From Dehalococcoidia bacterium (GTDB taxonomy: Bacteria > Chloroflexota > Dehalococcoidia > GIF9 > AB-539-J10), in contig JALNYR010000076.1 in NCBI GenBank assembly GCA_023229725.1, forward strand, positions 1 to 11,619: 11,619 nucleotides of DNA. Reading direction: 5' to 3'. The position numbers and the translations under genes were made by a program. The notes beneath the pieces are model-generated. The model was not told the origin of the DNA. It saw only the letters and a list, made by a program, of their open reading frames with translations, and searched no databases. Below are positions 1-5,958 of the stretch, one piece after another (the first letter of the stretch is position 1; every line of letters begins with the position of its first letter).

Positions 1-2
1 AT

Positions 3-28
3 GCCGCCGGGGCGTCTGCCCGGGCGGC
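3..28 (-). terminator. Possible transcription terminator of the arginine operon
   Basis: Just after the argH stop codon there is an inverted repeat with 11-base arms (3-13 and 18-28), one mismatch (9/22) and a 4-base loop. Ten GC-rich pairs make a very stable hairpin in the argH transcript. Its place 3 bases past the stop fits an intrinsic terminator. A downstream U-tract cannot be judged because the window ends 2 bases past the hairpin. It could instead be a 3' stabilising hairpin. Confidence 0.5.
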
Positions 29-31
29 TTC

Positions 32-1393
32 TTAGTGAGATGCAGCCTCGCCGGCCAAACGGCCGTGAGCATCCCGCATTGCTGCGCGCACCCTCTCCGG
101 CGCGGTCCCGCCCTGAACATCGCGGTCGGCCACTGACGAATCAACCGTCACGTCCAGGACGTCCGGCTCGAACAGGGGCGAGAACTTGCGATACTCGTCG
201 AGCGAGAGTGAACGCAGCGGTTTGCCGGCGGCGGAGGCATAGCTGCTGAGGCGGGCGGCGACGCCGTGCGCGCTCCTGAACGGCAGTCCCCGCCGCACCA
301 GGTAATCCGCGACATCCGTCGCCAGCACGTAGTCCTTCATCGCGTCGCGCATCCTGTCGGCATGGACCTGCAGCGTCGGCAGCATGTCCTTGTAGATACG
401 CACCGTGGGCCTCACCGTGTCGATGGCATCGAACAGGTACACCTTGTCTTCCTGCAGGTCGCGGTTGTAGGTCAGCGGCAGTCCCTTCAGCGTGGTGAGC
501 ATCGCCATCAGGTCGCCGTATACCCTGCCCGACTTGCCCCGGGCAAGCTCGGCCAGGTCGGGATTGCGCTTCTGAGGCATGATGCTGGACCCGGTGGTGA
601 AGCCCTCGCCGATGGTGATGAAGCCGAACTCGGCCGAGGACCACAGGATGAGCTCCTCTGACAGCCGCGAAACGTGCATCATGATGAGAGCGCAGCAGAA
701 CAGGAACTCGGCCACGAAGTCGCGGTCCGACACCGCATCCATGCTGTTCGTGCTCACCGTCTCGAAACCAAGCTCGCGGGCCACCGACGTCCGGTCGATG
801 GGGTACGGCACACCCGCCAGTGCCCCGCTGCCGAGAGGCAGCACGTTTACCCGGGTGCGGCATGCCGCGAGCCGCTCGTCGTCGCGGCTGAACATCTCGA
901 AGTAGGCGAGCATGTGGTGCGCGAACAGCACGGGCTGTGCCTGCTGCAGGTGCGTGTAGCCCGGCATGACGACGTTGATGTGCCGCTCCCCGATGTCGAC
1001 GAGCACCTGGCGCAGGCCGCGCAGGTCGGAGCGCAACCCGTCCAGCTCGTCGCGGAGGTACATCCGCACATCGAGTGCCACCTGGTCATTGCGTGACCGC
1101 GCGGTGTGCAGCTTGCCGGCGACCTCTCCGACGACCTTGAAGAGGCGGGCCTCGATGGCCATATGGATGTCCTCGTCGGCCGGGTCGAACGCGAACGCTC
1201 CCCGCGCGAACTCATCCAGGACTTGCTCCAGCCCCGAGACGAGAAGCGCGGATTCGTCGTCGGTGAGTACTCCCTGCCGCGCCAGCATACGCGCGTGCGC
1301 GATGCTGCCGGCGATGTCATGCCAGTAGAGTCGCCGGTCGAACTGCAGGGAGCCGACGTAGTCCTGGACGTCGCGACTCTTCGATTCCAGCAT
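32..1393 (-). CDS. argH: Argininosuccinate lyase ArgH
   Basis: Catalyses the last step of arginine synthesis, splitting argininosuccinate into arginine and fumarate; a cytosolic tetramer of the fumarase/aspartase superfamily. The 453-residue product has TARSRNDQV at 97-105, YTHLQ at 146-150 (catalytic His region) and the superfamily signature GSSIMPQKRNPD at 268-279, whose serines lie on the mobile catalytic loop. S15 and D19 sit where the family has its N-terminal substrate contacts. The ATG at 1393 was chosen because its first base is the last base of the argG stop (TGATG), with GAGGA at 1397-1401 upstream. A start further upstream is open but would run deep into argG. Oddity: the usual N-terminal WGGRF-like motif is absent, so the protein starts a few residues shorter than typical ArgH. 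Last gene of the operon. Confidence 0.96.
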   Translation of the reverse strand: MLESKSRDVQDYVGSLQFDRRLYWHDIAGSIAHARMLARQGVLTDDESALLVSGLEQVLDEFARGAFAFDPADEDIHMAIEARLFKVVGEVAGKLHTARSRNDQVALDVRMYLRDELDGLRSDLRGLRQVLVDIGERHINVVMPGYTHLQQAQPVLFAHHMLAYFEMFSRDDERLAACRTRVNVLPLGSGALAGVPYPIDRTSVARELGFETVSTNSMDAVSDRDFVAEFLFCCALIMMHVSRLSEELILWSSAEFGFITIGEGFTTGSSIMPQKRNPDLAELARGKSGRVYGDLMAMLTTLKGLPLTYNRDLQEDKVYLFDAIDTVRPTVRIYKDMLPTLQVHADRMRDAMKDYVLATDVADYLVRRGLPFRSAHGVAARLSSYASAAGKPLRSLSLDEYRKFSPLFEPDVLDVTVDSSVADRDVQGGTAPERVRAAMRDAHGRLAGEAASH

Positions 1394-2601
1394 CAGTCCT
1401 CGGTGAGGATGCCCTCCTGGGCACGGGCCTGCAAACGCGAGGGCAGACCCCACAGCCGGATGAAACCCGGCGAGTCAGCCTGGTTGAACGTGTCGCCTTT
1501 GTCATAGGTGGCCAGACTGATGTCGTAGAGGGAGTGCGGTGACTTCCGGCCCACGACTGTGCACGTGCCCTTGAACAGCTTGATGCGCACCGTGCCGTTG
1601 ACGTACTCCTGCGTGCTCTCGACAAACGCAACGAGGTTGTGCCTCAGGCCGCTGAACCACAGGCCGTTGTAGATGAGGTCGGCGTAGCGCGTCGCCACCA
1701 TGGACTTGAACCGGAGTTGGTCCTTGGTCAGCACGAGGTTCTGGAGAGCCGCGTGTGCCTTAAGCAGCACGGTAGCTGCCGGCGCTTCGTATATCTCGCG
1801 GGACTTGATGCCGACGAGGCGGTTCTCGACATGGTCGACGCGTCCGACGCCGTGCTCCCCGGCCAGGGCGTGCAGGGCGGTCACGAGGTCAATGGCTCCC
1901 ATCCTCTTCCCATCCACGGCCACCGGGACACCCTGCTCGAACTCAATCTCGACATATGCGGCCTTCGCCGGCGTGTCGGCCGGGTCGCGCGTCCAGAGGT
2001 ACACGTCCGCGGGCGGTTCCCGCCACGGGTCTTCCAGCACGCCTGTCTCGATGGAGCGGCCCCAGAGGTTCTCGTCGATGGAGTAGGGGCTCTTCCTGGT
2101 AGTCGGCACCGGGATGGAGTTCGCCTCGGCGTAGCGCATGAGCTGCTCGCGCGTCATGCCCCATTCGCGAGCCGGCGCGATGATCTTCAACTCCGGCGCA
2201 AGCGTGCCGACGCCGACGTCGAGCCGAACCTGGTCGTTTCCCTTGCCGGTGCATCCGTGGGCGACGGCAACCGCGCCCTTCTGGCGGGCGACCTCAACGA
2301 GGAGCTTCGCGATGAGCGGCCGGCCGATGGCTGTCGCCAGGGGGTACTCACCCTCATACACTGCGTCGGCCTTCAGTGATGGGAAGACGAAGTCGGATAG
2401 GAACTCCTCGCGCGCATCGGTGACGACGGCGTCGACTGCGCCGGCCTTGAGCGCCTTCTGCCGTATGGCGTCGAGGTTCGGCACGTTGCCGATGTCGACG
2501 GTGAAGGTGACCACGTCGTACCCGTACCGTTCCTTGAGCCACTTGACCGCGACGGAGGTATCGAGCCCCCCGGAATACGCCAGTACCGCTCTCTCAGCCA
2601 T
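1393..2601 (-). CDS. argG: Argininosuccinate synthase ArgG
   Basis: Joins citrulline and aspartate using ATP to give argininosuccinate, the penultimate step of arginine synthesis. The 402-residue protein is full length for the family. The N-type ATP pyrophosphatase loop AYSGGLDTS is at 8-16, YEGEYPL at 82-88, the nucleotide-binding GCTGKGNDQVR at 117-127, and SIDENLWGRSIETG at 174-187. An in-frame start 27 bases upstream is possible, but the ATG at 2601 has an ideal ribosome site (AAGGAGG, 5-base spacing) and puts the P-loop at the usual distance from the N-terminus. It lies 10 bases after argD, and its last base is shared with the argH start codon, so argG and argH are probably made in matched amounts. 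Confidence 0.97.
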   Translation of the reverse strand: MAERAVLAYSGGLDTSVAVKWLKERYGYDVVTFTVDIGNVPNLDAIRQKALKAGAVDAVVTDAREEFLSDFVFPSLKADAVYEGEYPLATAIGRPLIAKLLVEVARQKGAVAVAHGCTGKGNDQVRLDVGVGTLAPELKIIAPAREWGMTREQLMRYAEANSIPVPTTRKSPYSIDENLWGRSIETGVLEDPWREPPADVYLWTRDPADTPAKAAYVEIEFEQGVPVAVDGKRMGAIDLVTALHALAGEHGVGRVDHVENRLVGIKSREIYEAPAATVLLKAHAALQNLVLTKDQLRFKSMVATRYADLIYNGLWFSGLRHNLVAFVESTQEYVNGTVRIKLFKGTCTVVGRKSPHSLYDISLATYDKGDTFNQADSPGFIRLWGLPSRLQARAQEGILTED

Positions 2602-2606
2602 CGGTT

Positions 2607-2613
2607 CCTCCTT
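2607..2613 (-). promoter_or_regulatory. Ribosome binding site of argG
   Basis: The minus strand reads AAGGAGG, a near-perfect anti-16S match, 5 bases before the ATG at 2601. The last two bases of the argD TAA stop (2612-2614) are the first two bases of this site. Ribosomes ending argD therefore stop on top of it. The site decides the start at 2601 over an in-frame start further upstream. Confidence 0.85.
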
Positions 2614-3802
2614 ACATGCGAGAGGCAAGGACGCCTCTTAGTATCGAGATGCCTTCATCCACTTCTTCGTCGCTGACGATGAGTGGAGGCATGAAACGAA
2701 GTGTGTTCGGACGTACCTTGTTGACGAGGAGGCCGCTCTCGAGGCACTTGATGGTGACCTCGTCCGCGATGTCCTCGTGGAAGTCGAGCGCAAGCAGAAG
2801 ACCCGCGCCGCGGGCTTCCTTCGCAATGGGGAAGTCGCGCACGATGCTCTGCAACCGGGTCAGGAAATGCGCGCCGACGTGCCGCACGTGGGCGGGGATG
2901 TCGTTGTCGATGACGTACCGCATGACGGCGGTTGCAGCCGCGCAGACGAGCGGACTGCCGGTGAACGTGCCGCCATGGTCGCCGGGCTTGAAGGCCGAAG
3001 CGCTCTCCTTTGCCATGATTGCTCCGATGGGTACTCCTCCGCCGAGACCCTTTGCCACGGCCATGATGTCCGGCTCAACTCCCGCCTGCTCGTACGCAAA
3101 CAGCGTGCCCGTCCTGGCGATGCCGGTCTGCACCTCATCGAGGATGAGCAGGATGCCCCGCTCGTCACACCATTCCCTCGCGCGCCTCAGGTAGTCGGGC
3201 GCAGGTATGCGGACTCCGGACTCTCCCTGTACGGGCTCGAGCATGACGGCGCACGTCAGGGGCCCGGTTGCCCTGCGGATTGCCTCAGGGTCGTTCCATG
3301 CCACGTTGATGAATCCGGCCGGCAGCGGCGTGTAGGGCTCCTGGAACTTGGGCTGAGCCGTGGCGGCGGTCATGGCGAGCGTACGACCGTGAAACGAGTC
3401 GGCGACGGTGATGACCTCGTAGGCTCCGTTCAAATGCAGCTTGCCGTAGCGGCGCGCGAGCTTGACGGCGCCCTCCGCTGCCTCCACACCGCTGTTGGCG
3501 AAGAAGACGCGGTCGAGGCAGCTGTGCGCCACGAGTATCTCCGCCAGCTCGAGCTGAGGCACCGTGTAGAACTGGTTGGACGTGTGGATGAGGGTGTGCG
3601 CCTGCCGGCAGATGGCGTCTACGAGCACCGGGTGACAGTGGCCGAGCGTGTTGACCGCCCAGCCGGCCACGAAGTCGAGATACTCGCGACCGGCATCGTC
3701 CCACACCCGGACTCCTTCGCCACGCACGATGGTGACGGGAACTCGGCGGAACGTCCGCAAGTACACGTGTTCTTCGACATCAGGCCAGCTTCTAGCGGAC
3801 AA
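2612..3802 (-). CDS. argD: Acetylornithine aminotransferase ArgD
   Basis: PLP-dependent class III aminotransferase, cytosolic, interconverting N-acetylglutamate semialdehyde plus glutamate and N2-acetylornithine plus 2-oxoglutarate. Homologues often also act in lysine synthesis. The 396 residues show FANSGVEAAEGAVKLAR at 101-117, SFHGR at 136-140, the LDEVQTG cofactor-contact motif at 221-227, the Schiff-base lysine K251 in VAKGLGGG, and GGTFTGSPL at 277-285. The TTG start at 3802 is chosen for a clear GGAGGG site 7 bases upstream and because the N-terminus then fits the family (RVPVTIVRGEGVRVWD). The start lies inside the end of argB (11-base overlap). Ornithine aminotransferases are close relatives, but the arg operon context favours ArgD. 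Confidence 0.95.
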   Translation of the reverse strand: MSARSWPDVEEHVYLRTFRRVPVTIVRGEGVRVWDDAGREYLDFVAGWAVNTLGHCHPVLVDAICRQAHTLIHTSNQFYTVPQLELAEILVAHSCLDRVFFANSGVEAAEGAVKLARRYGKLHLNGAYEVITVADSFHGRTLAMTAATAQPKFQEPYTPLPAGFINVAWNDPEAIRRATGPLTCAVMLEPVQGESGVRIPAPDYLRRAREWCDERGILLILDEVQTGIARTGTLFAYEQAGVEPDIMAVAKGLGGGVPIGAIMAKESASAFKPGDHGGTFTGSPLVCAAATAVMRYVIDNDIPAHVRHVGAHFLTRLQSIVRDFPIAKEARGAGLLLALDFHEDIADEVTIKCLESGLLVNKVRPNTLRFMPPLIVSDEEVDEGISILRGVLASRM

Positions 3803-4568
3803 TCGTGGTCCCTCCAGGGTTCTGCTCGAATTCGTTCAGCAGCGCGTGCGCTGCAGTACCATCAATAATACGCGTCCGCGCTACCGAGCGCGATGCCCGC
3901 ATGCAGGCGCGGGCTTTGGGAAGCATGCCGCCCCTGATGACGCCAAGCGTAATCATCTCCTCCACGCGCTTCGTATCGGCGCTGCTCACCAGCCTGCCGT
4001 TCTCGTCGAGGATGCCCGGGACATCCGTCAGGAAGACGAGGCTCGAAGCGGAAAGGGCGACGGCAATCTCGGCGGCGACGTCGTCGGCGTTCACGTTCAG
4101 GAGGCTGGCGCCGTCCCCGGCCGTGCCCCACGATACGGGCGAGATGATTGGCAGGTATCCCGCATCGAGCAAGGTGACGATGAGCGAGGCGTCCACGGTG
4201 CGGATGTCGCCCACGAATCCCAGGGAGGGACGCGAGACGACGGCGCGAACGATACTGCCGTCAGCCCCGGACAGCCCCACCGCGCGGGCGCCGCGCGACT
4301 GCAACTCGAGAACGAGCGACTTGTTCACCAGGCCGGACAGCACCGCCGTCACAACCTGCAGCTCCTCTGCGCCGGTCACGCGCAGCCCATCGACGAACGA
4401 TGACTTCAGCCCGAGCGACGCAAGCCATTTCGTGATCTCGGCGCCTCCACCGTGAACGACGACCGGTCTCACGCCGCGCTGCTGGATGGCGACGAGGTCT
4501 TCGAGAGAGGTGTCGTGGTGTCCGAGGGTGCTGCCCCCTATCTTGACGACTACTGTCTGTGCGGTCAA
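3792..4568 (-). CDS. argB: Acetylglutamate kinase ArgB
   Basis: Phosphorylates the gamma-carboxyl of N-acetylglutamate with ATP; amino acid kinase family, cytosolic. The 258 residues contain K9 in VVVKIGGS, the substrate loop VVVHGGGAEI at 36-45, LNVNADD at 157-163 and K218 in GGMLPK, so all the family's key active-site positions appear present. The protein starts almost directly at the first core strand. It lacks the N-terminal helix that arginine-sensitive hexameric ArgB enzymes carry, so strong arginine feedback on this step is doubtful (inference). The start is TTG at 4568, with GGAG 5 bases upstream. It sits 12 bases after argJ and overlaps argD by 11 bases. The LysZ branch is less likely because the substrate loop is HGGGAEI rather than the LysZ-like HGGSAE form. 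Confidence 0.95.
   Translation of the reverse strand: MTAQTVVVKIGGSTLGHHDTSLEDLVAIQQRGVRPVVVHGGGAEITKWLASLGLKSSFVDGLRVTGAEELQVVTAVLSGLVNKSLVLELQSRGARAVGLSGADGSIVRAVVSRPSLGFVGDIRTVDASLIVTLLDAGYLPIISPVSWGTAGDGASLLNVNADDVAAEIAVALSASSLVFLTDVPGILDENGRLVSSADTKRVEEMITLGVIRGGMLPKARACMRASRSVARTRIIDGTAAHALLNEFEQNPGGTTIVR
3810..3815 (-). promoter_or_regulatory. Ribosome binding site of argD, inside argB
   Basis: The minus strand reads GGAGGG 7 bases before the TTG at 3802. The site lies in the last codons of argB and is what supports the unusual TTG start and the 11-base argB/argD overlap. Confidence 0.7.
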
Positions 4569-4580
4569 CGATACTCCGAG

Positions 4581-5777
4581 CTAGGTTGTGTAGGAAGCGT
4601 TGATAGTAACATACTCGTGGGACAGGTCACAGCCCCAGGCGGTCGCGGACGCGGGGCCGAGATGCAGGTCGATTGCGACGCACACGTGGTCGGATTGCAG
4701 CGACAACCGGAGAGCGTCCTCGGAGAACGGCACCGGCATCCCAGCCGACATCACCGGCACGTCGTTCAACGACAGGTTGACGCGGTCCGGGTCCATGGCG
4801 GCACCGCTCCTGCCGACGGCGCACACGACCCTTCCCCAGTTCGGGTCGGCGCCGTGTATGGCCGTCTTCACGAGTGAGGAGCCTGCGACGCACCGCGCGG
4901 CGCGCCTGGCATCCCGGTCGTCGACAGCCCCGTTCACGGTGACTTCGAGCAGCTTTGTCGCACCCTCGCCATCGGCGGCGATAGACGTCGCGAGGTATGT
5001 GCACACCTCGAGCAGGGCCTGCTCGAAGTCCGCGCCGTTGTCTGCGCCGATGAGGGGCGTCCTGGCGCGGCCGTTCGCCAGCAGTAGGACGGTATCGCTC
5101 GGACTGGTGTCGCCGTCGACCGATACCATGTTGAAGGTCGTCTCTGCGACGCGAGCGAGCGCCTCCTGGAGGAAACGGCCGTCCACGGTGGCATCGGTGG
5201 TGATGAAGCACAGCATGGTGCCCATGTCGGGGTGAATCATGCCCGAGCCTTTGGCTGCGGCGCCGATGCTGTAGGAGCCTGCCGCAGACGCGACGGAGAT
5301 TGCCAGTTCCTTCGCTCTCGTGTCCGTTGTCATTATCGCGCGGGCGAAGTCATGTCCGCCCTGCCGGTCCAGCGAGAGCCGTGAGACACCTGCCGCAATC
5401 CTGTCGAGAGGCAGGAATGTGCCGATGACTCCAGTGCCTGCGACGAACACATCGTCGGGCTGGATGCCGAGGTGCGAGGCGGCGAGACGCGCCATCTGCT
5501 CGGCATCGTGCAGTCCCCGCGGTCCCGTGCAGGCGTTGGCGCACCCGGAGTTGACGATTGCTGCCTGACCCTGTCCGCGGGACATGCGGCGCCGGCAGGC
5601 GAGGACGGGCGCCGACTTCACGGCGTTGCGCGTGAAGAGTCCGGCCATTGGCCCAGGCCTGTCCGAGGCCACGATGCCGAGGTCGAGCCGTCCCTGATAC
5701 TTTATTCCCGCCGCAAACGCCCCCGCTGTGAAGCCGAGAGGCGAAGTGACCGTTCCGTCCTGAAGCCGTGTGAGCAC
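4581..5777 (-). CDS. argJ: Glutamate N-acetyltransferase ArgJ
   Basis: Transfers the acetyl group from N-acetylornithine to glutamate, releasing ornithine and recycling N-acetylglutamate. Some ArgJ proteins also use acetyl-CoA and so prime the pathway; sequence alone does not settle which kind this is. ArgJ is made as a precursor that cuts itself before a nucleophilic threonine. The 398-residue product is of normal length and has GTGVIG at 114-119, KGSGMI at 176-181, TSPSDT, ADGEGATKL and DPNWGR. The expected cleavage site reads MGTML, with T187 as nucleophile preceded by Gly186 instead of the commoner Ala. The GTG at 5777 is preferred because GAGGAGG lies 6 bases upstream; the frame stays open to 5879, but that extension is basic and unlike the family. 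First gene of the arg operon. Confidence 0.95.
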   Translation of the reverse strand: MLTRLQDGTVTSPLGFTAGAFAAGIKYQGRLDLGIVASDRPGPMAGLFTRNAVKSAPVLACRRRMSRGQGQAAIVNSGCANACTGPRGLHDAEQMARLAASHLGIQPDDVFVAGTGVIGTFLPLDRIAAGVSRLSLDRQGGHDFARAIMTTDTRAKELAISVASAAGSYSIGAAAKGSGMIHPDMGTMLCFITTDATVDGRFLQEALARVAETTFNMVSVDGDTSPSDTVLLLANGRARTPLIGADNGADFEQALLEVCTYLATSIAADGEGATKLLEVTVNGAVDDRDARRAARCVAGSSLVKTAIHGADPNWGRVVCAVGRSGAAMDPDRVNLSLNDVPVMSAGMPVPFSEDALRLSLQSDHVCVAIDLHLGPASATAWGCDLSHEYVTINASYTT

Positions 5778-5783
5778 GCTGTG

Positions 5784-5790
5784 CCTCCTC
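5784..5790 (-). promoter_or_regulatory. Ribosome binding site of argJ
   Basis: The minus strand reads GAGGAGG 6 bases before the GTG at 5777. This strong site fixes the argJ start at 5777 and argues against the about 34-residue N-terminal extension that the open frame would allow. Confidence 0.8.
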
Positions 5791-5802
5791 CCGCGACTCG
5801 GA

Positions 5803-5832
5803 ATTGTACTCGAAAGGTGGGCATTTCGTGCA
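5803..5832 (-). promoter_or_regulatory. Candidate sigma-70 type promoter of the arg operon
   Basis: On the minus strand a -10 element TACAAT (5808-5803, five of six consensus bases) lies 18 bases downstream of a weak -35 candidate TGCACG (5832-5827, three of six). Transcription would start near 5797, giving a leader of about 20 bases that holds the GAGGAGG site. The position is right for argJ and no other minus-strand gene lies upstream within the window. The -35 falls inside a palindrome (5826-5835), which may be an operator. Confidence 0.45.
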
Positions 5833-5835
5833 CGA
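5826..5835. promoter_or_regulatory. Palindrome, possible operator in the divergent region
   Basis: TCGTGCACGA is a perfect 10-base palindrome. Two further outer pairs match (C5822/G5839 and A5823/T5838) around two unpaired positions on each side. It covers the candidate -35 of the arg promoter and lies about 50 bases before the kor promoter -10, a sensible place for a dimeric repressor. It does not resemble the enterobacterial ARG box. A perfect 10-base palindrome is expected by chance about once per kilobase, so this is only a candidate. Confidence 0.25.
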
Positions 5836-5862
5836 TTTGTCTCCGGATTCCTCTTGCGCCTC

Positions 5863-5892
5863 TTCCGATGACGAATCACGGTGGGCTATAAT
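5863..5892 (+). promoter_or_regulatory. Promoter of the korABC operon
   Basis: A perfect TATAAT -10 hexamer is at 5887-5892. A weak -35 candidate TTCCGA (5863-5868, three of six consensus bases) lies 18 bases upstream. In GC-rich DNA an exact TATAAT between divergent genes is notable. Transcription would begin near 5899, leaving a leader of about 60 bases before the ATG at 5959. The weak -35 suggests that an activator may be needed (inference). Confidence 0.6.
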
Positions 5893-5907
5893 GGCTCCTG
5901 TTCGCGC

Positions 5908-5931
5908 CGGGGAAGAGGCAGCTCTTCCTTG
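5908..5931 (+). promoter_or_regulatory. Leader hairpin upstream of korA
   Basis: The predicted korA leader holds a perfect 7-base inverted repeat (5911-5917 and 5922-5928, GGAAGAG/CTCTTCC) closing a 4-base GCAG loop. Two G-U pairs and one C-G pair extend the stem to 10. It lies between the promoter and the korA start codon. No U-tract follows, so it is not a simple terminator; a 5' stabilising stem or a binding site for a regulator is possible. It matches no riboswitch class I know. Confidence 0.45.
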
Positions 5932-5958
5932 TCCGCGGCAGCGCAGCGGTGGTCCAGC

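Noticed and set aside
2777..3868. A 363-residue open frame on the plus strand opposite argD and the end of argB
   Set aside because: It is antisense to clearly functional genes, shows no motif, and is typical of chance open frames in GC-rich coding DNA.
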